64,000 nt of DNA, taken from positions 6,387,001 through 6,451,000 of the forward strand of contig NZ_CP033367.1 of assembly GCF_013170845.1 (NCBI RefSeq), in the 5' to 3' direction. A program made the translations under genes and the position numbers. Position 1 is the first letter of the stretch. The number at the start of each line of letters is the position of its first letter. This DNA is from Mesorhizobium loti R88b. GTDB lineage: Bacteria > Pseudomonadota > Alphaproteobacteria > Rhizobiales > Rhizobiaceae. Positions 9,610-17,177 of the stretch are shown here, piece by piece. Under the pieces are notes generated by a model. The model made no database searches, was not told where the DNA came from, and saw only the letters and a program-made list of their open reading frames with translations.

Positions 9610-10308
9610 ATGTCATATCTGGACGAACAACTCGACGCGCTGGTCAACGAGGCCGCGCAGACGGTCGGCCACCGCTCGCCTTGCGGCTGCACGCGTTGCC
9701 GGCGGCAGCAGGGTTTTCGCGCCGTCGAAGGCAGGCGCCGGCATTTTCCGAGCGGCGGTTGCGGTTGCGGATGCGGCGGCGACGCCTCTTTCGACGAGGC
9801 GACCGTGCGACGCGCGCCACGGTCAGCACGCGGCCAGACCTCGGCACGAGCCAGGGGCTCGCAATTGCCAGGCTGGCGCGGCTGGACGGCGCCGGTCTCG
9901 CTGGCGGCGATCGACGCGGCGCGCGCCGCTGCAAGGCGGGGCGGGAGTGTCGATGCGACATTGCGGCCTTTCCTGGCGCCGGGCCCGCAGGTCTATCGCA
10001 TCACCCGCGCCGGCATCGACCGCAACCGCCCGCTCAGCATCGGCATGACCAAGGGCAACAATTCGATCGCGCAGAGACTGACCGAGCATTATCGGCAGCC
10101 AAGCCGCGCCGATCCAAGGGTCAACACCGCGATCCGCAATCTGCAGCCGGGCCAGATCCTGGTCCAGGCTGCTCGTCTCACTCGTCAGGCCATGCATCCA
10201 AGGCGTGCGAGGAACTACGAGGGCTGGCTGCAGGACCGGGAGCGGCCGCTGCTTTACGACCCCAACAGCACGACATTCGATGAAATGGGGCTGATGCGCA
10301 ACAACTGA
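9610..10308 (+). CDS. Cys-rich protein with a GIY-YIG-like C-terminal domain
   Basis: 232 residues. The N-terminal part carries two cysteine clusters, CGCTRC near residue 23 and GCGCGCGG near residue 52, which could bind metal. The C-terminal third reads like a GIY-YIG fold: VYRIT near residue 128, IGMTKG near 144, RLTEHY near 156, a Glu in YEGWLQ near 204 and an Asn in PNSTTF near 219. The order (two strands, an Arg helix, a Glu, a late Asn) matches that nuclease fold, but the first GIY triad is weak, so the domain call is tentative. A GAGGAGG ribosome binding site precedes the ATG. Confidence 0.65.
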   Translation: MSYLDEQLDALVNEAAQTVGHRSPCGCTRCRRQQGFRAVEGRRRHFPSGGCGCGCGGDASFDEATVRRAPRSARGQTSARARGSQLPGWRGWTAPVSLAAIDAARAAARRGGSVDATLRPFLAPGPQVYRITRAGIDRNRPLSIGMTKGNNSIAQRLTEHYRQPSRADPRVNTAIRNLQPGQILVQAARLTRQAMHPRRARNYEGWLQDRERPLLYDPNSTTFDEMGLMRNN

Positions 10309-10325
10309 AACCAAGGGAGATCCCT

Positions 10326-10682
10326 ATGCACGGGCAAGTCGCACCTCACGCAAGGTCGGTATGGGCCGACCTCGATGCCATCGTTCTTCAGGAGGTCAAG
10401 GCGCTGCGCTCAGCACCGCCGCGTCCAGTCGAAGCACCGTTCGGCTCCGACGAGGAGTTCATGGATCGCGCCTCGGCCTATCTCGAAGGCCGCGGCGAAG
10501 AGGCTCATCTGCTGATGGAGCGCCTGCGCGGCATGCTCGGCCAGACGGCAAGTCCGCATACGAATGAGGCCGGGGCGCCGGAAGAGCCCGCGCGTGAAGA
10601 AGGGATCGACAATGCAGTGCGACCGGGGACCGTGCCAGCCGATGTTGCGTCACCGGAGGCCGAACACGAGCAAGAGACATGA
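10326..10682 (+). CDS. Small hypothetical protein coupled to the trypsin-like protease
   Basis: 118 residues, soluble and acidic, with a helical first half and a disordered Glu/Pro/Ala-rich tail. A GGGAG ribosome binding site lies six bases before the ATG. The stop overlaps the start of the protease gene as ATGA, so the two are probably made in fixed ratio. It could be a chaperone, inhibitor or propeptide-like partner of the protease; no homology supports a choice. Confidence 0.62.
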   Translation: MHGQVAPHARSVWADLDAIVLQEVKALRSAPPRPVEAPFGSDEEFMDRASAYLEGRGEEAHLLMERLRGMLGQTASPHTNEAGAPEEPAREEGIDNAVRPGTVPADVASPEAEHEQET

Positions 10683-11494
10683 CGCTGTTTTCGCCCGCGC
10701 CCTTCGAACTCGACCGGCTGGCCGACGAAGCGGACTATGCGGTGGTCGGGCCGACCGACGGCCGGGCCAGGGTCACTCATACCAACCGCTTTCCGCACAG
10801 TGCGGTCTGCCATATCGAACGCGATTTCGGCGACGGCAGGATGACCGGCTGTACTGCCTTCCTGATTTCTCCGACGCGGCTGTTGACGGCGGCACATTGC
10901 ATCACCAGTCCGATCCGGCAGCGCCTCGGCCTGCCCAATCTCGCGGTGCGCATCCGTGTCACGCCAGGTCGCGCGTCACGCGATGCACGGCCTTTCGGCT
11001 GGCAGTGGGCCAAGCAATGGCACGTCAATCCGCCATACCGGCGCCGTCCGTCGGGTCTGCATGATGTCGGGCTGATCGAACTCGAGCGGCCGTTCTCGCC
11101 TTCGCCGGGATTCTTCCAGCTGTGGTCGCCGAACCGCCAGGACCTCGAAAGGCTTCGCAGCTCGCGGCTGCTGCACATTTCGGGCTATCCGGCCGACAAG
11201 CCGGATGGCACGCAATGGGAGCATTCGGAACGCCTGGACCGGATCACGGAACGGCAGCTTTTCTACAGCGTCGATACGTGTCCGGGACACAGTGGCGCTC
11301 CCGTCTGGATCCATCGCCAGCAAGCCGGCGCGCCGGTGGTGATCGCGGTTCACACCGCCGGCCCGCGGCCGCATTCGGGTGGCGCCTGGGGGTGCCGGCC
11401 CGGCGTGCCGCTGGCACCGGCCGGACTGTTCAACCGAGGTGTCAGGCTGACGCCTGATCTCTTGCGCTCGATCCGCGCCGGGTTCAGGCGCTGA
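10679..11494 (+). CDS. Trypsin-like (S1 family) serine protease
   Basis: 271 residues with the S1 catalytic triad. The histidine is in TAAHCIT (His73), the aspartate in HDVGLIELE (Asp129) and the nucleophile in CPGHSGAP (Ser205, GHSG instead of the commoner GDSG). The arrangement resembles bacterial V8/glutamyl-endopeptidase-like or S1B members. There is no signal peptide: the protein begins with about 35 residues that could be a short propeptide, so it may act inside the cell or be exported by an unusual route. It is the last gene of the cassette and translationally coupled to the gene before it. Having both a metallopeptidase-like protein and a serine protease in one operon suggests proteolytic activation of another product. 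Confidence 0.85.
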   Translation: MTLFSPAPFELDRLADEADYAVVGPTDGRARVTHTNRFPHSAVCHIERDFGDGRMTGCTAFLISPTRLLTAAHCITSPIRQRLGLPNLAVRIRVTPGRASRDARPFGWQWAKQWHVNPPYRRRPSGLHDVGLIELERPFSPSPGFFQLWSPNRQDLERLRSSRLLHISGYPADKPDGTQWEHSERLDRITERQLFYSVDTCPGHSGAPVWIHRQQAGAPVVIAVHTAGPRPHSGGAWGCRPGVPLAPAGLFNRGVRLTPDLLRSIRAGFRR

Positions 11495-11675
11495 GTGGCG
11501 AAAAAGATGAACGGATGATGATTTTGCGAATGCTAATACTCTGGGAAGTGTTATAGTTCGCGCCATCAATGCAGCATTCATACTGGTCGCGCCGGGGTTC
11601 GGCGGCGCGGCAGTTTTGTTGGGGCGCCGGGGCTTGTGATTGTACTGAGTTTCCTGCCAACTAGGGCGTTCGGCC

Positions 11676-12164
11676 ATGATTGCACGTGCCGAGAACTTGC
11701 AGAGACTCTCTGATTTTGCCGACGAGATCTCTGCGTCACGGAAGGAATGTGATTCGGAAACGGATACTTCCAGATTTGTCGTGAACGGCCATTCACTGGT
11801 CGCCATCCGTCACGTGGACGATGACGATCGCGCGGGTGGTCATGCCGATGAGCGCCGGCCGGTGGGACGCATCGTGTGCGCCGGCACACACTATCTGATC
11901 TATGAAGCGGTCTACCTGCCGCCCGCGACCAGCGATCTTCCACTGTCGGCCGCCGACATATTGACACGGCGTGAGCTCCAGATCGCCCTGCTGATCAGCG
12001 ATGGAAAACTGGACAAGGAGATCGCGCGGCAACTCGGCATCAGCGGCTACACCGTACGCGAACACATCAGGCGGATTTTCGCAAAGCTGAACATCGGCCG
12101 GCGTTCGGCGATCGCATCTTGCGTGCTGGCTGGCCGGGCGGATTTCCGCCACGATGTCCGATAG
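11676..12164 (+). CDS. LuxR-family transcriptional regulator
   Basis: 162 residues. The C-terminal 65 residues form a LuxR-type helix-turn-helix (LTRRELQIALLISDGK, KEIARQLGISGYTVREHIRRIFAKL). The first 95 residues form a short sensory region with no recognised PAS, GAF or receiver signature. It lies 181 bases after the protease gene in the same direction and is the only regulator near the 1678-11494 cassette, so it is a reasonable candidate to control it. The ribosome binding site before 11676 is weak. The gene is followed by decayed DNA. Confidence 0.82.
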   Translation: MIARAENLQRLSDFADEISASRKECDSETDTSRFVVNGHSLVAIRHVDDDDRAGGHADERRPVGRIVCAGTHYLIYEAVYLPPATSDLPLSAADILTRRELQIALLISDGKLDKEIARQLGISGYTVREHIRRIFAKLNIGRRSAIASCVLAGRADFRHDVR

Positions 12165-12368
12165 ACCGAGGGGCTTCCGGGGTCTGCTCAGCGGAGATCA
12201 GACGAACGCTTTTTTCGAAGAGTCTGCTCGAAGCAGCATGCCAAACAGGTCGCGCGGCTCGTCGGGATCGGCCGGCATGTCGAGTTCCTGGTGAAGGCCG
12301 GTAGGCTTCAGCTGAGGCCGGCGAGGTTGCGGATGCATTTCTGCGTGGATGAGCGGTCGATATCGTAA

Positions 12369-12494
12369 AGGCGCAATGTCCCCGCCGTCCTCGTCGAGAT
12401 CCGGCAGGATCTGCTGGCGAACCGGTCCGGCATCGAGGAGTGGGCGAACCGCCTGGCGGCGGCGCTGCCGGCGCAGACGGAAACGGTCTCATGA
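12369..12494 (+). pseudogene. C-terminal remnant of an N-formylglutamate amidohydrolase-like gene
   Basis: In one frame from about 12369 to the TGA at 12492-12494 the DNA reads RRNVPAVLVEIRQDLLANR then EEWANRLAAALP. The VEIRQDL block is the conserved C-terminal signature of N-formylglutamate amidohydrolases. An in-frame TAA at 12366 blocks any extension upstream, and the rest of the gene is absent. The stop overlaps the start of the next remnant (ATGA at 12491), as in an ancestral operon. Between 12165 and 12368 I see no recognisable product; a minus-strand frame of about 46 codons ending near 12200 is unexplained. Confidence 0.6.
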
Positions 12495-12648
12495 GCAATC
12501 TCAGCCTGCGCGAGCGCGATGCCGTGACATCGCGCAGATCGGCAAGCTGCGCTTCTCACCGCTCAGCGTCGTCGGCGGCAAGGGCAACAGATTGATCGAG
12601 GAAAGCGGCCGCTCGCTGCTCGACCTGTCGGGATCAGCCGGCCCGGCA
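12491..12648 (+). pseudogene. N-terminal remnant of a class III aminotransferase
   Basis: An ATG at 12491 opens MSNLSLRERDAV. After a frameshift near 12525 the sequence continues as IAQIGKLRFSPLSVVGGKG and then LIEESGRSLLDLSGSAGPA. This is the typical N-terminus of aspartate aminotransferase-family (class III, PLP) proteins before the GYGHP block. Homology stops abruptly near 12648, about 30 bases before the ECF41 promoter. The frameshift plus truncation make it non-functional. Confidence 0.6.
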
Positions 12649-12680
12649 GAGATCGGCGGCATCAAAAAAACTGGCCTGGA

Positions 12681-12707
12681 TGTCACACCAGCAAATCCTC
12701 GCTCGTC
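12681..12707 (+). promoter_or_regulatory. ECF41-type promoter (TGTCACA-N16-CGTC)
   Basis: TGTCACA at 12681-12687 and CGTC at 12704-12707 are separated by exactly 16 bases, a perfect match to the known ECF41 promoter consensus. It lies 33 bases before the carboxymuconolactone decarboxylase-family gene. The downstream sigma factor therefore very likely drives its own operon. Confidence 0.85.
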
Positions 12708-12739
12708 ATGGGATCGGCACCAACAGAAGGAAGCCAACC

Positions 12740-13216
12740 ATGACCGCAAAAATCGACCTGTTCGCCGCTGCCCCTTCACTGATGAAGAACTGGCAGCGCT
12801 CCTCGATCGAGCTCTCGGCCGCCGCCAGCCTCGAGCACAGCCTCACCGAACTGGTGAAGCTGCGTGCATCGCAGATCAATGGCTGCGCCAATTGCATCAA
12901 TCTCCACGCGACCGAGGCGCGCGAGAACGGTGAAACCGAGCAGCGCATCTACCTGTTGCCGGCCTGGCGCGAAGCACCCTGCTACAGCGACCGTGAGCGC
13001 GCGGCGCTGGCCTGGACCGAGGTCTTGACCCGGATCTCGGAAGACACCGGCCGCGCAGGCGCCTATGAAGAGCTGAAGGCGCATTTCACGGAGGAGGAGC
13101 AGATCAAGCTCACCTTGACGATCAACATCATCAACGCCTGGAACCGCATCTCTGTCGGTTTCGGCCTGTATGCCGACCCGGCTGCCATCAAGGCTGCCAG
13201 GGCGGCGGCAGCCTGA
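12740..13216 (+). CDS. Carboxymuconolactone decarboxylase-family (AhpD-like) protein
   Basis: 158 residues of the CMD/AhpD-like family. The CxxC...H motif is present as CANCINLH (Cys49, Cys52, His56) preceded by ELVKLRASQINGC. It is therefore probably a redox-active peroxidase-type protein rather than a true decarboxylase. The ATG at 12740 is preceded by AGAAGGAAG. The stop overlaps the start of the sigma factor gene (TGATG). CMD proteins are the most common neighbours and targets of ECF41 sigma factors, and the promoter upstream fits this exactly. Confidence 0.92.
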   Translation: MTAKIDLFAAAPSLMKNWQRSSIELSAAASLEHSLTELVKLRASQINGCANCINLHATEARENGETEQRIYLLPAWREAPCYSDRERAALAWTEVLTRISEDTGRAGAYEELKAHFTEEEQIKLTLTINIINAWNRISVGFGLYADPAAIKAARAAAA

Positions 13217-14073
13217 TGACGAGTACAGAGGCCGACGATGCGGCGGCGGGCTTCGGCCCGCTGCGCCCGAAGCTCATGCGCGTTGCCTACCGCATGCTGG
13301 GCTCGGTGTCGGATGCCGAGGACGCCGTGCAGGAGGCCTTCATCCGCTGGATGAAGGCCGATCGCGCGGCGGTGCGCGAACCCGAGGCCTTCCTGCGCCG
13401 CACGGTGACGCGGCTGTGTCTCGACCAGCTCAAATCCGCGCGACACAAACGCGAGACCTATGTCGGCCCCTGGCTTCCCGATCCAGTGGTGGAAGAGGAC
13501 GAAGTGGAAGACGTCACCTTGCCGCTGATGCTGGCACTGGAGCGGCTGTCACCACTCGAGCGCGCCGCCTTCCTGCTGCACGATGTGTTCGGGCTTGGGT
13601 TTGACGAGGTCGCGGCAGCGGTCGATCGCGATCCGGCGGCCTGCCGCCAGCTGGCGGCCCGGGCGCGCGGCCATGTCCGCGACGCCCGGCCCCGCTTTGC
13701 GTTGGAAAGGCAACACGGGCTGGAGCTTGCCGAGGCCTTTTTCATGGCCTCGCGCAGCGGCGATATGAAGGCGCTTGGCGCCATGTTGAGCGCCGATGTC
13801 GTTGCCCATGCCGATGGCGGCGGCAAGCGTCCGGCGGCCACGCAGCCGGTCCTGGGCTTCGATGCCGTCATGGCGCAGTACCAGCAGGTCGCTGCCTGGC
13901 TGCGCACGCATGCCTCGAAACTTGTCCGCGTCGGTTTCATCAACGGATTGCCGGGCTTCGTGACCCTTGAAGCCGATGGCGAACTTCAGACCACTGCACT
14001 CGACATCGACGACGGCAAGATCGCGGCCATCTATGTCGTGCGCAACCCCGAGAAGCTCAGGCACCTACACTAA
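13216..14073 (+). CDS. ECF41-family RNA polymerase sigma factor
   Basis: 285 residues: sigma region 2 (about 12-80, RVAYRMLGSVSDAEDAVQEAFIRW), sigma region 4 (about 115-165) and a SnoaL-like C-terminal extension of about 110 residues. The ECF41 hallmarks are visible: WLPDP in the linker, DGGGK in the extension and NPEKL at the very end. In this family the extension replaces an anti-sigma factor and modulates activity. Translation is coupled to the CMD gene by TGATG. The inducing signal is not deducible. The gene ends 13 bases from the convergent uxuA gene. Confidence 0.93.
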   Translation: MTSTEADDAAAGFGPLRPKLMRVAYRMLGSVSDAEDAVQEAFIRWMKADRAAVREPEAFLRRTVTRLCLDQLKSARHKRETYVGPWLPDPVVEEDEVEDVTLPLMLALERLSPLERAAFLLHDVFGLGFDEVAAAVDRDPAACRQLAARARGHVRDARPRFALERQHGLELAEAFFMASRSGDMKALGAMLSADVVAHADGGGKRPAATQPVLGFDAVMAQYQQVAAWLRTHASKLVRVGFINGLPGFVTLEADGELQTTALDIDDGKIAAIYVVRNPEKLRHLH

Positions 14074-14086
14074 GGCTACATGCTCG

Positions 14087-15271
14087 TCAGGCCAGCCCGA
14101 ACTTCTCCACGGCGCGCATGATACCGCGCAGTTCGGCGAGGCCTTTCAGGCGGCCGATCAGCGAGTAGCCGGGATTGATCTTCTTCTTGCCGATATCGTC
14201 GGCGAGCAGGTGGCCATGGTCCGGCCGCATCGGAATCCGCCAGTCGGCGCGGCCTTCGCCGCGACGGCGCTTCTCCTCTTGCATCAGCGCGAGGATGACA
14301 TGCGCCATGTCGGTACCGCCCTCGAGATGCTCGGCTTCGTAGAACGAGCCGTCCTCCTCGATGGTGATGTTGCGCAGATGGACGAAATGGATGCGGTCGG
14401 CGAATTCCTTGACCATGGCGACAATGTCATTGTCGGCGCGCGTGCCGTAGGAGCCTGTGCAGAAGGTCAGACCATTGGCCGGGCTGTCGACCGCTTCGAG
14501 GATGAAACGCGCATCCTGCGCGGTCGAAACGACGCGCGGCAAGCCATAGAGCGAAAAGGGCGGATCGTCGGGATGGATGCACATGCGCACCCCTTCCTCT
14601 TCCGCCGCCGGAATGATCTCGCGCAGGAACCAGGCGAGGTTGTCGCGCAATTCCTTCGGCCCGATCCCGTCATACTCAGCCAAAGCCTCGCGGAAACTGT
14701 CGCGGTCATATTTGCGCTCGGTTGCCGGCAGGCCGGCGATAAGATTGCGCTCGATCTGGTCGATCTGCTCTGGCTTCAGTTCCTTCAGCCGCGTCTCGGC
14801 CTCGGCGACACGCGCCGGCGTGTAGCTGGCGGCGCCGTTCTTGCGTTGCAGCACGAAAAGATCGTAGGCGGCAAAATCGATGGCATCGAAACGCAAGGCA
14901 TAGCCGGTTGTCGGCAGGCGATGCATGAGGTCGGTGCGCGTCCAGTCCACCACCGGCATGAAATTGTAGCAGATCGTCTTGATGCCGACCCTGGCGAGCG
15001 TCCGGATGCTGTCGCGATAGTAGCCGGCATAGCGATCGCGTTCCGGTGTTCCGATCTTGAAGGAATTGTGGACCGGGATGCTCTCGACGACCGACCATGT
15101 CAGGCCGGCGGCCTCGATGACCCGCTTGCGCTCGAGCACATCGGCTTCGGGCCAGGCCCTGCCATCGTAGATGTGGTGAAGCGCTGAAACCACGCCGGTA
15201 GCGCCAGCCTGTCTGACATGATCGAGTGTCACCGGATCATCCGGACCATACCAGCGCCAGCACTGTTCCAT
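14087..15271 (-). CDS. uxuA: Mannonate dehydratase
   Basis: 394 residues, the same length as E. coli UxuA. It dehydrates D-mannonate to 2-keto-3-deoxygluconate in glucuronate catabolism in the cytoplasm. Family landmarks include [12 protein letters not shown] at the start, [18 protein letters not shown] and [10 protein letters not shown], and the C-terminal [12 protein letters not shown]. The ATG at 15271 has AAGGAAAG upstream; the frame stays open far beyond, but that extension has no homology. It is divergent from an SDR gene and shares a 100-base control region with it. Together they could convert fructuronate to mannonate to KDG. Confidence 0.95.
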   Translation of the reverse strand: MEQCWRWYGPDDPVTLDHVRQAGATGVVSALHHIYDGRAWPEADVLERKRVIEAAGLTWSVVESIPVHNSFKIGTPERDRYAGYYRDSIRTLARVGIKTICYNFMPVVDWTRTDLMHRLPTTGYALRFDAIDFAAYDLFVLQRKNGAASYTPARVAEAETRLKELKPEQIDQIERNLIAGLPATERKYDRDSFREALAEYDGIGPKELRDNLAWFLREIIPAAEEEGVRMCIHPDDPPFSLYGLPRVVSTAQDARFILEAVDSPANGLTFCTGSYGTRADNDIVAMVKEFADRIHFVHLRNITIEEDGSFYEAEHLEGGTDMAHVILALMQEEKRRRGEGRADWRIPMRPDHGHLLADDIGKKKINPGYSLIGRLKGLAELRGIMRAVEKFGLA

Positions 15272-15308
15272 TGCAACTTTCCTTTTTGCGAGAGACCGGC
15301 AACCTATT

Positions 15309-15332
15309 GTTTGACTACGATGGGTGTCAAAC
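15309..15332. promoter_or_regulatory. Inverted repeat between uxuA and the SDR gene
   Basis: Perfect 7-base arms GTTTGAC (15309-15315) and GTCAAAC (15326-15332) with a 10-base spacer lie in the middle of the divergent control region. This is a plausible operator for a GntR- or LacI-type regulator of hexuronate genes. No such regulator is encoded next to it. Confidence 0.55.
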
Positions 15333-15373
15333 TCAGAACAGGGTTTTCGATTGCGCATTAAGGAGCTTCCGCG

Positions 15374-16159
15374 ATGAAGGATTTCGACGGCAAGGTAGCA
15401 TTGGTAACGGGGACGACCGGCATCGCGCTCGCCACCGCAAGACGACTGGCGCAGGGGGGTGCTGCGATCATCGCCTGCGGCATCGACCGGGCCGCCAATA
15501 CCGCCATGCAGGAAAGCCTTGCCAAGGCCGGAGCGGATGCGCTGGTGCAGACAGTTGACGTCTCCGTCTCCGATCAGGTGCGTGACGCGGTCGCCGCCGG
15601 TGTCGCTCAATTCGGTGGCATAGACGTCATCGTCAATTCCGCCGCTGTCCACCCCTACGGAACCGCGACCACGACCGACTGGGAAACCTGGAACCGGGCG
15701 ATGACGGTCAATGTCGGCTCGATCTACCTGACCGCCCATTTCGGCATTCCGGAAATGATCAAGCGGGGTGGCGGCGCCATCGTCAACGTCGCCTCGGTGC
15801 AGGGCTTCGCCTGCCAGCAGAATGTCGCCGCCTATGCCACGACCAAGGGCGCCATCCACACGCTGACGCGCTCGCTGGCGCTCGACTACGCGTCGGCCGG
15901 TATCCGGGTCAATTCGGTCAGTCCGGGCTCGATCCGCACACCGATCCTGGAGAAGGCCGCGCGTGGCGACAATGGCAGCGACGCCGATGTCGAAGAGGCC
16001 TACAGACGCTTCGGCGCGGCGCATCCGCTGGGCCGCATCGGCGAACCGGAGGAGGTGGCGGAGTTGATCGCCTTCCTGTGCTCCTCCAAGGCCGGCTTCT
16101 GCACCGGCGCCGACTACAAGATCGATGGCGGCCTGACCGCCGGCATCGGCGTGAAGTAG
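15374..16159 (+). CDS. Short-chain dehydrogenase/reductase (possible fructuronate/mannonate reductase)
   Basis: 261 residues of the classical SDR family, NAD(P)-dependent and cytosolic. The dinucleotide motif is TGTTGIA near residue 14, with Ala where the last Gly usually stands. The catalytic residues are Ser in NVASVQG and YxxxK in YATTKGA; the NSAA block replaces NNAG. The stop-side motif GADYKIDGG is typical. An AAGGAG ribosome binding site precedes the ATG. Its divergence from uxuA suggests it acts on D-fructuronate or mannonate in place of UxuB, but SDR substrate assignments from context are only inference. Confidence 0.85.
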   Translation: MKDFDGKVALVTGTTGIALATARRLAQGGAAIIACGIDRAANTAMQESLAKAGADALVQTVDVSVSDQVRDAVAAGVAQFGGIDVIVNSAAVHPYGTATTTDWETWNRAMTVNVGSIYLTAHFGIPEMIKRGGGAIVNVASVQGFACQQNVAAYATTKGAIHTLTRSLALDYASAGIRVNSVSPGSIRTPILEKAARGDNGSDADVEEAYRRFGAAHPLGRIGEPEEVAELIAFLCSSKAGFCTGADYKIDGGLTAGIGVK

Positions 16160-16200
16160 ACGCGTGACGATCGGCCCGGCCTTCACACGCGGCATGATGC

Positions 16201-16815
16201 TCAGGGGTTTTGGGAGCGCAGCGTCCGCAAGGTGATCGAATAGCGGTGCTCGGCGAGCGGCGGAATGCTGTGCTCCCATTCGGTGCGTGAAGGGCCGGCC
16301 ATGAGATAGGCCGACCTTGGCTCGACGGCGATGGTCCGGCGCTCCCATTTGTCACCGCTCTTTCGTCGCAGCCGAAAGCTGCAAGGCGCCAGCAAGGAAA
16401 CGCCAACGACATCTTCGAAATGCGGCTTGTCGCGATGCCAGCCGATGCCGGCGCCGGGCCGGTATTCATTGATCAGCACCTGCGCGAACGCCTCGGCAGG
16501 CCGGCGCGCAAAAGCCGCGACCTTCTCGCGTAGAGGCAGCAGAAAGTTGGGGATCGGCTCCGCCTCGACGACTTCGCGCCGGTCATAATCGTAGCGCAGG
16601 CCAAACCCGACGACGCGCCGGTTTGCCAGATGGCCATGGAAATCGAATGCCTGGAACGGCAGCCCTTCAAGATGCCGGGCGAGCTCGGTCTCTTCCTGCG
16701 GCGTGATCAATCCGGCCTGGTAGGCGAAGCCTTCGGGCAACTCCTCGGCATCGCCAAACAGATCGTACTGGAATGCCAGAGCGGGGGCGGTGGCTTTCGA
16801 TTTGAGCGACGACAT
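16201..16815 (-). CDS. AlkB-like 2-oxoglutarate/Fe(II) dioxygenase
   Basis: 204 residues from the ATG at 16815 (a TTG at 16845 is an alternative start). It is an AlkB-homologue of the kind annotated as alkylated DNA repair protein. The iron ligands are His and Asp in GWHRDKPHF and the distal His in EWEHSIPP. The cosubstrate arginines are in [10 protein letters not shown]. The [13 protein letters not shown] block is typical of the ALKBH2/3-like branch. It stands alone, converging with the SDR gene. Direct demethylation of nucleic acid bases is likely from family knowledge. Confidence 0.88.
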   Translation of the reverse strand: MSSLKSKATAPALAFQYDLFGDAEELPEGFAYQAGLITPQEETELARHLEGLPFQAFDFHGHLANRRVVGFGLRYDYDRREVVEAEPIPNFLLPLREKVAAFARRPAEAFAQVLINEYRPGAGIGWHRDKPHFEDVVGVSLLAPCSFRLRRKSGDKWERRTIAVEPRSAYLMAGPSRTEWEHSIPPLAEHRYSITLRTLRSQNP

Positions 16816-16954
16816 CCCAGCTAGATGGTGAAGGCCGGACCACAAGGCAATACGGACCCGTGCTTCCAGACCTGACAGATAGCGGCGACGAGCAACGGCA
16901 GGGAACCGGACCGTGGGCTGGCGAATTTATCTGGCTGAGCCGTCAGGTGCCAAC

Positions 16955-17155
16955 ATGCCATCGACCGCGATCCGAAACACACAATACGATCCCGGAACCA
17001 GGACCCTCTCCGTCTGGTTTACGCCGAGCGGCAATCGCTATGACTATGCGGACGTCGCCCCGGCGACCTACGCAGCTTTCATGAAAGCATCCTCGAAGGG
17101 CCGCTTCTTCAACGAATTCATCCGCGACCGTTACAGTTACCGTCGCGTGGCATGA
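16955..17155 (+). CDS. KTSC domain-containing small protein
   Basis: 66 residues matching the KTSC domain: a short N-terminus, then YDPGTRTLSVWF, GNRYDYADV and FMKASSKGRFFNEFIRDRY. The family occurs alone or fused to lysyl-tRNA synthetase-related and nuclease proteins, and its function is unknown. The ATG at 16955 was preferred over one 14 codons upstream because it starts the domain directly. It lies tail to tail with the DUF763 gene. Confidence 0.85.
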   Translation: MPSTAIRNTQYDPGTRTLSVWFTPSGNRYDYADVAPATYAAFMKASSKGRFFNEFIRDRYSYRRVA

Positions 17156-17177
17156 CACGGGGAGTAGAGCTGGCCTG

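Noticed and set aside
1678..11494. Interpretation of the orphan cassette as a prophage or contractile injection system
   Set aside because: No tail sheath, tube, baseplate, spike, AAA ATPase, portal or terminase-like protein was recognised. Protein sizes and motifs do not fit those modules.
12200..12345. Minus-strand frame of about 46 codons ending in RADSSKKAFV
   Set aside because: It reads like a real protein tail but I recognise no family, and it lies in decayed DNA. It is too weak to list as a gene.
15272..16348. Extension of the uxuA frame upstream on the minus strand
   Set aside because: The extension runs through the divergent SDR gene, has no homology, and the start at 15271 gives the exact length of the family with a good ribosome binding site.
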